Made by a program: the position numbers and the translations under genes. A stretch of 64,000 nt of DNA, taken from Paenibacillus glycanilyticus (lineage in GTDB: Bacteria; Bacillota; Bacilli; Paenibacillales; Paenibacillaceae). The notes below the pieces were generated by a model, which was not told the origin of the DNA, did no database searches, and saw only the letters and a list, made by a program, of their open reading frames with translations. This document shows, piece after piece, positions 34,637 through 44,055 of the stretch (position 1 is the first letter of the stretch; the number at the start of each line of letters is the position of its first letter). The stretch lies in assembly GCF_023715145.1 (NCBI RefSeq), contig NZ_JAMBNP010000002.1, positions 248,001-312,000 on the forward strand, read 5' to 3'.

Positions 34637-35224
34637 TCATAGGGTAAGCATGTTTTCCATCGGACTCTTAAATACGGTTTGACTCATTAACGAAGCCAGC
34701 TCTTCCGGAGGAAGATTCATATCCGATTGAATCCAGCGGACAAGAATGCCCAGATTTCCGTTAATGACGCTCTCCATCAAGAGATCCCGTTTGATTAGAT
34801 CAGCCCCGTTACAGCTTGATAATATGGATTCAAACCGGGCTAAAGCATTTTGCCGGATGACCTTAAGCAGGCCTTCCCGGAAATGGGGCCGGCTATGAGG
34901 ACCGGTAAGAATTCGCAGTACCTTATGATGCTGCTCCATGTATTGGAAGATCGGGATGAAATATTGCATGAATTCCCCGTTTTTCTCGGACAGGTATAAG
35001 TGGCGGGCTTTATTTCCCCGTTCTTTGATCGCTTCCAAATGCTCATTCTCAATACTCGTGATCAGATCCTCGAGGTTGAAGAAATGAAGATAAAAGGTTC
35101 CCCGGTTAATGTCTGCTGCCTCGGTTAACATCTTGATGTGAATTCGTTCGAGCGGCAAGCTCTCATAGATATGCAAAAAGGTATCCATGATATGGACGCG
35201 GGTATTGGCGGAAGACGTATTCAT
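34637..35224 (-). CDS. TetR-family transcriptional regulator
   Basis: 195 residues. The N-terminal TetR HTH is RIHIKMLTEAADINRGTFYLHF (about residues 27-48, matching the T-x-x-A-x-x-A-x-x-NRGTFY pattern). The rest is an all-helical ligand/dimer domain with EDLITSIENEHLEAIKERG. The ligand is unknown. It is transcribed away from the iol operon across 310 bp. A 12-bp imperfect inverted repeat at 35279-35319 lies in its promoter region and could be its own operator. A role in iol control is possible but not shown. Confidence 0.88.
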   Translation of the reverse strand: MNTSSANTRVHIMDTFLHIYESLPLERIHIKMLTEAADINRGTFYLHFFNLEDLITSIENEHLEAIKERGNKARHLYLSEKNGEFMQYFIPIFQYMEQHHKVLRILTGPHSRPHFREGLLKVIRQNALARFESILSSCNGADLIKRDLLMESVINGNLGILVRWIQSDMNLPPEELASLMSQTVFKSPMENMLTL

Positions 35225-35278
35225 AATTAAACCTCAATCTTTTTGGAGTGATACGACATATTCGGAATTCTATTTATT

Positions 35279-35319
35279 GAGATTCGGGAGTCGTGTATGA
35301 CAATAAATCCCGAAATCTC
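35279..35319. promoter_or_regulatory. Imperfect inverted repeat, candidate TetR operator
   Basis: GAGATTCGGGA (35279-35289) and TCCCGAAATCTC (35308-35319) are inverted copies with one extra base, 18 nt apart. They lie 55-95 nt upstream of the TetR start, next to a TTGTCA (minus strand) that could be its -35. Confidence 0.4.
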
Positions 35320-35395
35320 TTGCTCTCTAGAATACCATATCCTTTCCAAGCAATCGACAGCCAACAACCGGGGGTAATTTTTTTCGCAAGAGGAA

Positions 35396-35423
35396 TTGAA
35401 AAATGCAGGGCGGCGTGTATAAT
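35396..35423 (+). promoter_or_regulatory. Sigma-A promoter P1 of the iol operon
   Basis: TTGAAA (35396-35401), 16-nt spacer, perfect TATAAT (35418-35423) with an extended TG. The predicted start site falls inside the palindromic operator at 35426-35441. Confidence 0.75.
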
Positions 35424-35425
35424 GG

Positions 35426-35441
35426 AGTTAAGCGCTTAACT
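35426..35441. promoter_or_regulatory. LacI-type operator O1, perfect 16-bp palindrome
   Basis: AGTTAAGCGCTTAACT is a perfect palindrome with the central CG typical of LacI/GalR operators. It covers the P1 start region and the -35 of P2. The likely binder is the LacI-family protein encoded at 42826-43833. Confidence 0.75.
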
Positions 35442-35465
35442 AATTTTACTTAATTTATGTATAAT
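35436..35465 (+). promoter_or_regulatory. Second sigma-A promoter P2 of the iol operon
   Basis: TTAACT (35436-35441), 18-nt spacer, perfect TATAAT (35460-35465). Its -35 is the right half of operator O1, so one repressor molecule could shut both promoters. Confidence 0.55.
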
Positions 35466-35504
35466 ATTGTCGAATGAAGTCTTTAAATTTACTTAGTTTA
35501 CTTA

Positions 35505-35520
35505 CATTAAGCGATTAACT
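35505..35520. promoter_or_regulatory. LacI-type operator O2, degenerate copy
   Basis: On the minus strand AGTTAATCGCTTAATG matches operator O1 at 13 of 16 positions and keeps CGCTTAA. The centre is 79 bp from that of O1, and O2 lies just before the iolD ribosome site, an arrangement that could allow looping or a roadblock. Confidence 0.6.
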
Positions 35521-35534
35521 TAATAGGAGGTACT

Positions 35535-37406
35535 ATGACAACGATTCGATTGACAATGGCGCAGGCTTTAGTAAGGTTTCTCGATGCCCAGTATGTTTCG
35601 GTTGATGGCGAGGAAACGAAATTCGTTCAAGGTGTCATGGGGATATTCGGTCACGGCAATGTAACGGGGATTGGCGAGGCATTAGAGTACAGTCCGGGCA
35701 GCCTGACCTTGATTCAGGGGAAAAACGAGCAGGGCATGGTGCATGCGGCTGCAGCCTTTGCCAAGCAGAAGAACCGCCTGCAAATTTACGCTTGCACCTC
35801 TTCTATTGGACCAGGCGCGCTGAATATGGTAACCGCCGCCGCAACCGCTACCGTAAACCGCATACCGGTATTGTTACTACCGGGAGATAACTTTGCGTCC
35901 CGCCAGCCGGATCCGGTGCTTCAGCAGCTGGAGGTTGCATCTGACTACACGGTTTCGGCGACGGATGCTTTCAAGTCGGTCAGCAAGTATTGGGATCGCA
36001 TCGTTCGTCCCGAGCAGCTGATGGCGGCAGCGTTTCAGGCCATGCGGGTATTGACGGATCCGGCAGAGACGGGAGCTGTCACATTAGCTCTCCCGCAGGA
36101 TGTTCAGACGGAAGCTTACGACTATCCGGAAGCGTTTTTTAGTAAGCGCATTCATTATATTGACCGCCGGCCGCCTGCCCAAGACGCGGTACAACGTGCG
36201 GCAGAGCTTCTAAGAGGAAAGAAAAGACCGCTTATTATCGCTGGCGGAGGCGCATTGTACGCTTCGGCCACTAACGAGCTCCGTGCTTTCGCTGAAGCCT
36301 TTCATATTCCTGTTGCGGAAACGCAGGCGGGCAAAAGCGTACTGCCTTGGAATCACCCTTTGAATGTAGGAGCCGTTGGGGTTACGGGCACGCTTGCGGC
36401 TAATCTTCTGGCTAGGGAAGCGGATGTTGTTATTGGGGTTGGAACCAGATATTCGGATTTCACGACTTCTTCCAAGTCGGCCTTCACAAATGAAGAGGTT
36501 CAATTTATCAATCTAAATGTCAGCACTCTTGATGCCGCCAAGTGGGGCGGAGCTGCCTTGACGGGGGATGCGAAGCTTGGACTGACGCTTCTGGCCGATG
36601 CTCTTGCGGCAACCGGCTACAAAAGCACTTACGCGGACAATGAAATTGCGGATTTGAAGAAGACCTGGGATGCCGAGGTAGACCGGCTTTATGCCTTGGA
36701 GCATGAACAAGGACTTGCCCAAACCCATGCGCTAGGCGTTATTCAAAACACGATTGATCCAAGCTCTGTTATTGTTTGCGCGGCAGGCAGCCTGCCGGGC
36801 GATCTGCACCGTCTGTGGAGACCGGAGCAGCCGAAGACGTACCATATGGAATACGGTTTTTCCTGTATGGGCTATGAGGTGAGCGGCGCATTCGGCGCGG
36901 CGCTGGCAACAGCCGGGGAAGACCGGGAGGTATACGCCGTTGTGGGTGACGGAAGCTACTTCATGCTGCATTCCGAGCTGATCACAAGCCTGCAGGAAGG
37001 CGTGAAAATCACGATCTTATTATTCGATAACCATGGCTTCCAATGTATCCATAACCTGCAGCGCGGCCACGGCAGCGAGGGCTTCGGCAACGAGTTCCGT
37101 TACCGCGAAGCTTCGACGGGCAAGCTTACCGGCAGCTATATGCCGATCGACTTTGCGGCCCATGCCCGCAGTCTCGGGGCGAAATCTTATAAGGTATCTT
37201 CCTCGGAGGAGCTTAAGGCGGCGCTCGAGCAAGCGAAGCAAGAAACGGTATCTACCTTGATTGAGATTCCGGTCGTGCCGGGTACCAATACATCCGGTTA
37301 CGAGTCCTGGTGGAATGTTGGCGTGCCGGAAGTATCGGTCAGCGATAAAGTGCTTGATGCGCATGAGGATATGAAGCAGCGGATTCGCGCCGCAAGAATG
37401 ATATAA
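35535..37406 (+). CDS. iolD: 3D-(3,5/4)-trihydroxycyclohexane-1,2-dione hydrolase
   Basis: 623 residues, cytoplasmic thiamine-diphosphate enzyme that opens the ring of the diketo-inositol to 5-deoxy-glucuronate. The N-terminal pyrimidine domain has [13 protein letters not shown] and [14 protein letters not shown] with the activating Glu. The central domain has [15 protein letters not shown]. The C-terminal ThDP-binding motif is [20 protein letters not shown] to LFDNHGF. Its length fits IolD. AGGAGG at 35525-35530 precedes ATG 35535. It is the first gene of iolD-E-C-A-G-B, downstream of two promoters and two LacI-type operators. Confidence 0.96.
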   Translation: MTTIRLTMAQALVRFLDAQYVSVDGEETKFVQGVMGIFGHGNVTGIGEALEYSPGSLTLIQGKNEQGMVHAAAAFAKQKNRLQIYACTSSIGPGALNMVTAAATATVNRIPVLLLPGDNFASRQPDPVLQQLEVASDYTVSATDAFKSVSKYWDRIVRPEQLMAAAFQAMRVLTDPAETGAVTLALPQDVQTEAYDYPEAFFSKRIHYIDRRPPAQDAVQRAAELLRGKKRPLIIAGGGALYASATNELRAFAEAFHIPVAETQAGKSVLPWNHPLNVGAVGVTGTLAANLLAREADVVIGVGTRYSDFTTSSKSAFTNEEVQFINLNVSTLDAAKWGGAALTGDAKLGLTLLADALAATGYKSTYADNEIADLKKTWDAEVDRLYALEHEQGLAQTHALGVIQNTIDPSSVIVCAAGSLPGDLHRLWRPEQPKTYHMEYGFSCMGYEVSGAFGAALATAGEDREVYAVVGDGSYFMLHSELITSLQEGVKITILLFDNHGFQCIHNLQRGHGSEGFGNEFRYREASTGKLTGSYMPIDFAAHARSLGAKSYKVSSSEELKAALEQAKQETVSTLIEIPVVPGTNTSGYESWWNVGVPEVSVSDKVLDAHEDMKQRIRAARMI

Positions 37407-37428
37407 GAGGCTAAGGGAGCTGAAGCTG

Positions 37429-38346
37429 ATGAAGTCATTGCCGTTTAAGATTGGTGCCCATCCGATCAATTGGGTCGGGGAAGACGTGAAGGAACACGGA
37501 GCGGATACGACTTACGAGCAGATTATGGATGAGATGCAGCGGTTAGGTCTCTCCGGAACCGAGATGGGACGCAAATATCCGGACGACCCCGAGATTCTGA
37601 AGCAGGAGCTTGGGAAAAGAAACTTGCAGCTTGTATCTCAATGGAAGTCCGTGCTGTTCTCGGATCCTTCCTATCGCGAGGAGGAGCTTGCAGCCTACGA
37701 GGAGCATGTCAAGTTTCTGAAAGAAATGGGCAGCACCGTCATCAGTACCTGCGAGGTAGGCGGTTCGCTTCATTTCGATCCCCGCCGCACGCCTAATGAG
37801 ACGGAAGTTATTCCGCTCGACGAAGCGGGCTGGCAGAGCCTCGCTGAAGGATTAAATGCAGCCGGTGCGATAGCCAAGGCGCATGGCCTCAAGCTTACCT
37901 ATCATCATCATGGGGGTACGGCCGTAGAGAGCCCGGAGGAAATCGACCGCCTGATGGAGCTCACGGATCCGGGCCTGGTCTACCTGCTGTTTGATACGGG
38001 TCATGCCTATTACGGAGGCGCAGCTCCGCTTGAAGTCCTAACCAAGCATTACAGCCGGATCGCCTATATCCATCTGAAGGATGTCAGACAGCATGTGCTG
38101 GATGAAGCGCGTGCGGAGAATGCGGATTTCATTACCTGCATTCGCAAAGGCGTATTTACGGTTCCGGGGACAGGCGATCTTGATTTCAAGCCGATAGTCG
38201 AGGAGCTTCTGGCCCTCGGTTATAGCGGCTGGGCGATGCTGGAAGGAGAGCAGGATCCTGCAAAGTATCCGGCATATGAATTCGCAGCCAAGGCGATAGC
38301 TTACCTGGAGTCGCTACTTCCTACGAAAGCGGGGGAATCCCAATGA
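37429..38346 (+). CDS. iolE: Inosose dehydratase (2-keto-myo-inositol dehydratase)
   Basis: 305 residues, xylose-isomerase-like TIM barrel. It dehydrates 2-keto-myo-inositol to the trihydroxycyclohexane-dione used by IolD. The start KIGAHPINWVGEDVKEHG is the IolE signature. Metal-site motifs follow: STCEVGGSLH, LTYHHHGGTAVES, LLFDTGHAYYGG and AYIHLKDVR. The gene lies 22 nt after iolD and overlaps iolC by 4 nt (ATGA), implying coupled translation. Confidence 0.95.
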   Translation: MKSLPFKIGAHPINWVGEDVKEHGADTTYEQIMDEMQRLGLSGTEMGRKYPDDPEILKQELGKRNLQLVSQWKSVLFSDPSYREEELAAYEEHVKFLKEMGSTVISTCEVGGSLHFDPRRTPNETEVIPLDEAGWQSLAEGLNAAGAIAKAHGLKLTYHHHGGTAVESPEEIDRLMELTDPGLVYLLFDTGHAYYGGAAPLEVLTKHYSRIAYIHLKDVRQHVLDEARAENADFITCIRKGVFTVPGTGDLDFKPIVEELLALGYSGWAMLEGEQDPAKYPAYEFAAKAIAYLESLLPTKAGESQ

Positions 38347-39344
38347 ACGACATCAAGTTTCCGCTGGACCGGACACTCGATTTTACGGCCATCGGCCGCT
38401 TATGCATAGATCTAAACGCCAATGAAATCAACCGTCCGATGGAGCAGACCAGTACGTTTACGAAATACGTGGGCGGATCTCCGGCCAACATTACGATCGG
38501 AATGTCGCGGTTTGACCTGAAGACGGCTTTTATCGGCAAAATCGCCAACGATCAAATGGGACGCTTCATCCGCAGTTACCTGGAGCAAAACCGGATTGAT
38601 ACAAGCAATGTCGTAAATGACTACACGGGCGCGGTTACCGGACTTGCTTTTACCGAGATTAAGAGTCCAACCGATTGCAGCATCTTAATGTACCGCGACA
38701 ACGTCGCCGATCTGCTGCTTACTCCCGGCGAAGTGAATGAGGAGCTGATCGCGAAATCCAAGCTTCTGCTGATCTCCGGTACCGCGCTTGCGCAAAGCCC
38801 GTCTCGCGAAGCGGTATTCCAGGCGCTGCAATACGCGAAGAAGCATGGCACGGTTATTGCCTTTGATCTGGATTACCGCCCTTATACATGGAAATCCCAA
38901 GAGGAAACGGCTGTTTATTATAATCTCGCGGCCGAGAAATGCGACATCATTCTGGGCACGCGGGAAGAGTTCGACATGATGGAATGCTTCGAGCAGGAGC
39001 ATAGCGACCAGAACACGGCATCCAGATGGTTCAATCATTCCGCCAAAATCGTTATTATCAAGCATGGCAAGGATGGCTCCATCGCTTACACGAAGGACGG
39101 GGTAAGTCACCGGGCCAAGTCGTTCCCGGCCAAGGTCATCAAGACCTTTGGCGCCGGCGACTCCTATGCGGCAGGCTTCCTGTACGGCGTGATGCAGGGC
39201 TGGACCCTGGAGAAAAGCATGGAGTTCGGCAGCGCTTCCGCGTGTATCGTCATTTCCAGCCACAGCTGCTCCGACGCGATGCCAAGAGCCGAGCAGGTTC
39301 ATGAATATATTGCCGCTTGCGAACGCGGTGAAATCGTAGTCTGA
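38343..39344 (+). CDS. iolC: 5-dehydro-2-deoxygluconokinase
   Basis: 333 residues, PfkB-family kinase phosphorylating 2-deoxy-5-keto-gluconate with ATP. The N-terminal glycine-rich motif is [17 protein letters not shown], followed by [15 protein letters not shown]. The C-terminal PfkB signature is [16 protein letters not shown] with the catalytic Asp. The start [20 protein letters not shown] is typical of IolC. It overlaps iolE by 4 nt. Its product would need an IolJ-type aldolase, which is absent from this cluster. Confidence 0.95.
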   Translation: MNDIKFPLDRTLDFTAIGRLCIDLNANEINRPMEQTSTFTKYVGGSPANITIGMSRFDLKTAFIGKIANDQMGRFIRSYLEQNRIDTSNVVNDYTGAVTGLAFTEIKSPTDCSILMYRDNVADLLLTPGEVNEELIAKSKLLLISGTALAQSPSREAVFQALQYAKKHGTVIAFDLDYRPYTWKSQEETAVYYNLAAEKCDIILGTREEFDMMECFEQEHSDQNTASRWFNHSAKIVIIKHGKDGSIAYTKDGVSHRAKSFPAKVIKTFGAGDSYAAGFLYGVMQGWTLEKSMEFGSASACIVISSHSCSDAMPRAEQVHEYIAACERGEIVV

Positions 39345-39372
39345 TTCGCAAATACGAGGAAGAGGTGCTCCT

Positions 39373-40818
39373 ATGACACAACTATTAAAAAACTGGATTG
39401 GCGGACAATGGGTAGACGCGGTATCGAAACAAAGCGATCCCGTCTACAATCCGGCTACGGAAGAAATTCTCGCAAACGTTCCCTTGTCTACGAAAGAAGA
39501 CGTCGATCTGGCTGTTCGTACGGCGGCAGAAGCATTCAAAACATGGAGCCGCACGCCGGTGCCAAAGAGAGCGCGTACGCTTTTCAAATACCAGCAGCTC
39601 CTGGTGGAGAACTGGGAAGCGCTTGCCAAGCTGGTTACGCTTGAGAACGGCAAGAGCTATGCAGAGGCTTATGGCGAAGTGCAGCGGGGGATTGAATGCG
39701 TGGAGTTTGCCGCGGGCGCTCCGAATCTGATGATGGGCAAACAGCTGCCTGATATCGCTACGAACCTGGAATCCGGCATGTACCGTTATCCAATTGGCGT
39801 TGTTGGAGGCATTACTCCGTTTAACTTCCCGATGATGGTGCCTTGCTGGATGTTCCCGCTTGCGATTGCCTGCGGCAATGCCTTCATCCTGAAGCCTTCG
39901 GAGCGGACGCCGCTTCTGGCTAACCGACTAGCCGAGCTTCTCCAGGAAGCGGGGCTTCCGGACGGCGTGTTCAATATTGTCCATGGCGCTCATGATGTCG
40001 TTAACGGCATGCTGGAGCATCCGTCGATTCAGGCTATTTCGTTCGTAGGCTCGCAGCCTGTTGCGGAATACGTATACAAAACAGCTTCGGCGCATGGCAA
40101 GCGCGTTCAGGCGCTGGCCGGCGCGAAGAACCACTCGATCGTTATGCCGGACGCGGATCTGAATCTGACCGTGAAAGAAATCGTCAACGCCGCTTTCGGC
40201 TCCGCAGGCGAACGCTGCATGGCATGCTCGGTTGTTGTTGCGGTAGGCGAGGTGGGCGATACGCTTGTGAGCAAGCTGGTTGAAGCGGCGGATAACCTCA
40301 CGATCGGCAACGGAATGGATGAAGGGATTTTCCTTGGTCCGGTTATCCGCGGACATCACAAGGAGCGGACGCTGAAATATATCGACATCGGCGAAAAGGA
40401 AGGCGCGCTGCTTATCCGCGACGGACGCAAGGACGCTGCTTCGGATGGCCAAGGCTACTTTGTAGGGCCAACGATCTTTGACCAGGTGCAATGCGAAATG
40501 AAAATTTGGGAGGACGAGATTTTCGCTCCGGTCCTGTCGATCGTACGGGTTGACACGCTGGAAGAAGCCATTGAGCTGGCTAACCGTTCCGAGTTTGCGA
40601 ATGGGGCATGCTTGTTCACGCAAAGCGGTGCTTCGATGCGCCAATTCCGCGAAACGATCGATGCGGGCATGCTTGGCGTTAACCTCGGGGTTCCGGCTCC
40701 GATGGCCTTCTTCCCGTTCTCCGGATGGAAGAAATCGTTCTATGGCGATTTGCATGCAAACGGCACGGATGGCGTCGAGTTCTTCACCCGCAAGAAAATG
40801 GTCACAACTCGCTGGTAA
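39373..40818 (+). CDS. iolA: Methylmalonate/malonate semialdehyde dehydrogenase (CoA-acylating)
   Basis: 481 residues, aldehyde-dehydrogenase fold. It converts malonic semialdehyde (from inositol) to acetyl-CoA with NAD and CoA. The NAD-binding region has [19 protein letters not shown] and [14 protein letters not shown]. The catalytic Cys is in [16 protein letters not shown]. The C-terminus [20 protein letters not shown] is characteristic of MmsA/IolA rather than other aldehyde dehydrogenases. AGGAAGAGG precedes the ATG. It sits within the iol operon between iolC and iolG. Confidence 0.96.
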   Translation: MTQLLKNWIGGQWVDAVSKQSDPVYNPATEEILANVPLSTKEDVDLAVRTAAEAFKTWSRTPVPKRARTLFKYQQLLVENWEALAKLVTLENGKSYAEAYGEVQRGIECVEFAAGAPNLMMGKQLPDIATNLESGMYRYPIGVVGGITPFNFPMMVPCWMFPLAIACGNAFILKPSERTPLLANRLAELLQEAGLPDGVFNIVHGAHDVVNGMLEHPSIQAISFVGSQPVAEYVYKTASAHGKRVQALAGAKNHSIVMPDADLNLTVKEIVNAAFGSAGERCMACSVVVAVGEVGDTLVSKLVEAADNLTIGNGMDEGIFLGPVIRGHHKERTLKYIDIGEKEGALLIRDGRKDAASDGQGYFVGPTIFDQVQCEMKIWEDEIFAPVLSIVRVDTLEEAIELANRSEFANGACLFTQSGASMRQFRETIDAGMLGVNLGVPAPMAFFPFSGWKKSFYGDLHANGTDGVEFFTRKKMVTTRW

Positions 40819-40842
40819 CAGATAATACGGGAGGTCTATTCG

Positions 40843-41883
40843 ATGTCAAAAGTGAAAATCGGCATCATCGGCGCTGGCCGAATTGGCAAGATACATGCGG
40901 AAAATCTGCTTAAGCACCCTCAGGTTGAGATTGTTGGAGTCAGCGACCTGTTCGCCGGACCCGAGCTTGAGGCTTGGGCAACAGAGAGAGGCATTGGCCT
41001 CTTGTCCAAGGATTCAAACGATATTATTCAGCATCCGGATATCGACGCCGTCTTTATTTGCTCGTCCACGGATACGCATGTGCCGCTGATCAAGCAGGCC
41101 GCGCAAGCCGGCAAGCATATTTTCTGCGAGAAGCCCGTCAGCATGTCGGTTGCGGAAACGGCCGAAGCGATTGCGGCGGTCAAGACGGCGGGGGTGAAGC
41201 TGCAAATCGGATTCAACCGCCGCTTTGACCATAACTTCAAGCGCGTGAGAGAGCATGTGGAGTCGGGGACAATCGGGGATCTGCATATTGTGAAGATCAC
41301 CTCCCGCGACCCTAACCCGCCGTCGAAGGAATACATTCAAGTATCCGGCGGTTTGTTTATGGATATGGCGATTCACGATTTCGATATCGCGCGGTTCGTA
41401 TCCGGCAGCGAGGTTGTAGAAGTGTTCGCCCAGGGCAGCGTCCTGATCGATCCCGTATTCGAGGAATGCGGCGATATAGATACCGCCATCGTAACCTTGA
41501 AGTTCGCAAACGGTGCGCTTGGCGTCATCGACAACAGCCGTCAGGCTGTATACGGCTACGATCAGCGAGTGGAGGTCTTTGGTTCAAAGGGCAGCGTAGC
41601 GATTGCCAATGACCATCCGAATACGGCCGTTGTAAGTACGGCTCAAGGAATCGTCTCCGACAAGCCGCTGCATTTCTTCCTGGAGCGTTACATGGCGGCT
41701 TATGCGGACGAATCCAAGCAATTTATCGATAGTCTTGTGCTCGGAACAGCGCTCCCGGTAACGGGGGAAGACGGCCTGCAGGCAGAGCGGATCGCTTTGG
41801 CCGCCAAGCTGTCCTGCAAGCTGAATCGTTCCATCAAGCTGGCGGAGCTCGACGAGTTAATTCTGCAATCCGCCAGATCATAA
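40843..41883 (+). CDS. iolG: Inositol 2-dehydrogenase
   Basis: 346 residues, GFO/IDH/MocA family. It oxidises myo-inositol to 2-keto-myo-inositol with NAD, the first step of the pathway. The Rossmann motif is IGIIGAGRIGKIHAENL, the catalytic-Lys region is HIFCEKPVSMSV, and the C-terminal half has FMDMAIHDFDIARF with the active-site Asp/His. GGGAGG precedes the ATG, 24 nt after iolA. Some members act on other inositols or on sugars, but the operon context supports inositol. Confidence 0.95.
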   Translation: MSKVKIGIIGAGRIGKIHAENLLKHPQVEIVGVSDLFAGPELEAWATERGIGLLSKDSNDIIQHPDIDAVFICSSTDTHVPLIKQAAQAGKHIFCEKPVSMSVAETAEAIAAVKTAGVKLQIGFNRRFDHNFKRVREHVESGTIGDLHIVKITSRDPNPPSKEYIQVSGGLFMDMAIHDFDIARFVSGSEVVEVFAQGSVLIDPVFEECGDIDTAIVTLKFANGALGVIDNSRQAVYGYDQRVEVFGSKGSVAIANDHPNTAVVSTAQGIVSDKPLHFFLERYMAAYADESKQFIDSLVLGTALPVTGEDGLQAERIALAAKLSCKLNRSIKLAELDELILQSARS

Positions 41884-41898
41884 CGGAGGTAAACAAAT

Positions 41899-42714
41899 AT
41901 GTCGAAGCTTATCGTCACTCCAGAGCAAACCCCGGGTTCTGACGGCTCGGTCTTATCGATTACGCCCGAATCGGCAGGCTGGGAATACGTCGGCTTTGAA
42001 GTTCTGAAGCTGCAAAAGGGCCAGACCGTTCATAGAGAAACAGAAGACAAGGAAGTGTGTCTGGTTCTGTTAAGCGGATTGGCGAATGTAAGCGCAGCAG
42101 GCCAAGAATGGCGCGAGATCGGCCGCCGCATGAGCGTGTTCGAGAAGATACCGCCGTATTCGGTCTATGTTCCAAATGGCCAGCCGTATGGGATCGAAGC
42201 GCTGACAGAGCTTGAGGTTGCCGTCTGTTCCGCTCCTGGACTGGGGAACCATGAAGCGCGGCTGATCACTCCCGACCAGGTAGGGACGGAGGTTCGCGGA
42301 TCCGGAAGCATGGAGCGCCTGGTTCAGAATATCCTGCCGGAGCAGGAGCCTGCCGACAGTCTGCTGGTTGTCGAAGTGTTCACGCCAAGCGGCCATTGGT
42401 CCAGCTATCCGCCCCACAAGCATGACCGGGATAATCTGCCGGATGAATCGCTGCTCGAGGAGACCTATTATTTCCGGACGGAGCCGGAGCAAGGTTATGC
42501 GATTCAACGGGTGTATACGGATGACCGAGAGCTGGATGAGACGCTGGTCGTGAAGAACGGCGAAGCCGTGCTGGTTCCAAGAGGCTACCATCCGGTCGCT
42601 GCGCCTCCCGGTTATGAAGTGTACTATCTGAATGTCATGGCAGGTCCGCGCCGCATCTGGAAGTTCTATAATGATCCCGATCATCAATGGATTATGAATA
42701 CAACGATTAAGTAG
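41899..42714 (+). CDS. iolB: 5-deoxy-glucuronate isomerase
   Basis: 271 residues, bicupin metalloenzyme. It isomerises 5-deoxy-glucuronate to 2-deoxy-5-keto-gluconate, the IolC substrate. The metal-binding cupin motif is SYPPHKHDRDNLPDESLLEE, followed by YHPVAAPPGYEVYYLNVMAG near the end, both characteristic of IolB. GGAGG precedes ATG 41899, 15 nt after iolG. It is the last enzyme gene of the operon. Confidence 0.95.
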   Translation: MSKLIVTPEQTPGSDGSVLSITPESAGWEYVGFEVLKLQKGQTVHRETEDKEVCLVLLSGLANVSAAGQEWREIGRRMSVFEKIPPYSVYVPNGQPYGIEALTELEVAVCSAPGLGNHEARLITPDQVGTEVRGSGSMERLVQNILPEQEPADSLLVVEVFTPSGHWSSYPPHKHDRDNLPDESLLEETYYFRTEPEQGYAIQRVYTDDRELDETLVVKNGEAVLVPRGYHPVAAPPGYEVYYLNVMAGPRRIWKFYNDPDHQWIMNTTIK

Positions 42715-42739
42715 AGCCTTTTAATTGGCCTCTTCACGG

Positions 42740-42768
42740 TTGCAACTGCTGATAGAAACACTCATAAT
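42740..42768 (+). promoter_or_regulatory. Sigma-A promoter for the LacI regulator gene
   Basis: TTGCAA (42740-42745), 17-nt spacer, CATAAT (42763-42768). The predicted start near 42775 places the inverted repeat 42777-42802 at the very 5' end of the mRNA. Confidence 0.65.
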
Positions 42769-42776
42769 AAGACATC

Positions 42777-42802
42777 ATGGGGATAGGTCATCTATCCCCC
42801 AT
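42777..42802 (+). promoter_or_regulatory. Inverted repeat at the 5' end of the LacI-gene transcript
   Basis: ATGGGGATAG and CTATCCCCCAT pair around GTCAT with one bulged C. Located just after the predicted start site, it could be a 5'-end mRNA stabiliser or an operator for autoregulation. Confidence 0.45.
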
Positions 42803-42825
42803 CTTAATGTTCAGAGGGATTCGGC

Positions 42826-43833
42826 ATGAAAGCAACGATATACGATGTGGCCAAAGAAGCAGGGGTCTCCATTGCCACTGTTTCCAATGCCATCAATGGA
42901 AAAGGCAACGTCAGCAAGAAGAGACGGGAACAGATTCTCAAAATAATGGAGCAGATGAACTACCAGCCGAATGTGAATGCTTCCGCCTTGATGGGGAAGA
43001 AGACCTATACGCTAGGATTGCTAATACCGGATATTTCGAACCCCTTCTTCTCTGAGATTGCTCGGGCCATCGAAGATCAGGCCCATCAATTGGGCTACAG
43101 TGTCATCATGTGCAGCACGGACAACAAGGATGAGAGGGTAGAACGATATATTGGTTTGTTAGAACAAAAGAATGTCGACGGCATCCTGATCGGAACCGGG
43201 GTCGATAATCTGGATATTCTGACTAATCTGCAGGCGAAGCATATCCCGATTGTTATGATTTCCCGTGAAACCGCGGCATTAGAGGTGGATACGGTTGTGG
43301 CCGACGACTTTGTGGGCGGCTTAATGGCTGCGCAGCATTTGGCGGAGATGGGACATCGCCGCATCGCGATACTATCCGAGCAATTGAAGGTGAGCAGCGC
43401 CCGCGAACGGATCCGAGGCTTCAAGCAAGGCCTGCAGGACCGGCAAATTCCATTTGATGACGATCACATTGTTATCTGTAATTATATGATTGAGGAAGGC
43501 CGGCGCGCCGCCGGCGGGCTGCTGAGCCGCGAGGATCGGCCAACCGCGCTGTTCTGCTGCAATGACGTACTCGCCATCGGGGCTATGCAGGAAGCGAGAA
43601 GCCTTGGGATTAAGGTTCCCGAAGAGCTCTCGATAGTTGGGTTTGACGATACGATACTCGCAGCCGTCGTAGACCCTCCGCTTACCACGGTCGCACAGCC
43701 GATCACTAGCATGGCGAAGCAGGCGTTCCAGCTGCTGATCGCCAATCTGGACGAGGCTGAGCCGGTTAAGAAACGGATCGTGCTGCGCCCGGAAATCACT
43801 ATCCGTCAATCGACGGCAATAGCAAAGAGTTGA
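42826..43833 (+). CDS. LacI-family transcriptional regulator, probable iol repressor
   Basis: 335 residues. The N-terminal LacI HTH is TIYDVAKEAGVSIATVSNAI, with a canonical hinge helix MNYQPNVNASALM. The periplasmic-binding-like effector domain follows (LGLLIPDISNPFFSEIARAI, VGFDDTILAAVVDPPLTTV). AGAGGG precedes the ATG. It stands directly behind iolB but has its own promoter. The intact hinge predicts a palindromic operator with central CG, which is what lies upstream of iolD (35426-35441). I infer it replaces the DeoR-type IolR of Bacillus; the inducer may be an inositol-pathway intermediate. Confidence 0.9.
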   Translation: MKATIYDVAKEAGVSIATVSNAINGKGNVSKKRREQILKIMEQMNYQPNVNASALMGKKTYTLGLLIPDISNPFFSEIARAIEDQAHQLGYSVIMCSTDNKDERVERYIGLLEQKNVDGILIGTGVDNLDILTNLQAKHIPIVMISRETAALEVDTVVADDFVGGLMAAQHLAEMGHRRIAILSEQLKVSSARERIRGFKQGLQDRQIPFDDDHIVICNYMIEEGRRAAGGLLSREDRPTALFCCNDVLAIGAMQEARSLGIKVPEELSIVGFDDTILAAVVDPPLTTVAQPITSMAKQAFQLLIANLDEAEPVKKRIVLRPEITIRQSTAIAKS

Positions 43834-43839
43834 ATCATG

Positions 43840-43870
43840 CCTCCCTGAATCGGGGAGGTATTTATTTTTG
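43840..43870 (+). terminator. Rho-independent terminator after LacI gene
   Basis: CCTCCC (43840-43845) pairs with GGGAGG (43853-43858) and is followed by TATTTATTTTT. Confidence 0.7.
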
Positions 43871-43908
43871 CTATTTATTGGTTAATTAAGAGAATTGTCG
43901 CAACAAAA

Positions 43909-43987
43909 CAAAAATCGTTCTATCATGATCCAAAATTCGTTCATCCCTCCGGGATGCAGGAGGTGATAAGTTAATAGACATAGTATG
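43909..43987 (+). repeat. Copy B of the ~80-nt element with conserved blocks
   Basis: Partner of 29030-29108 (copy A). The conserved blocks CGTTCTATnA, TCCAAA, GTTCATCC, GGTGATAA and AGACnTAG flank a variable hairpin, here CATCCC-TCC-GGGATG. It lies in the leader of the spo0E-like gene. A shorter resemblance at 16010-16036 shares TTCTATCATG and, after ten bases, CGTTCAT. Confidence 0.45.
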
Positions 43988-44055
43988 CGCCGCATGTGAC
44001 CTATAGCAATCTGAATTCTCATGGTAACACCGAAATACGTTGTGGGGGCTATTTC

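Noticed and set aside
43895..43905. TTGTCGCAA as a Spo0A box before the spo0E-like gene
   Set aside because: It differs from TGTCGAA at the key AA step, and there is no second site. The evidence is too thin to list.
43935..43987. Resemblance of CGTTCATCC in copy B to the start of glutamine (glnA) riboswitches
   Set aside because: The conserved downstream core and the closing GAACG strand of that riboswitch are absent.
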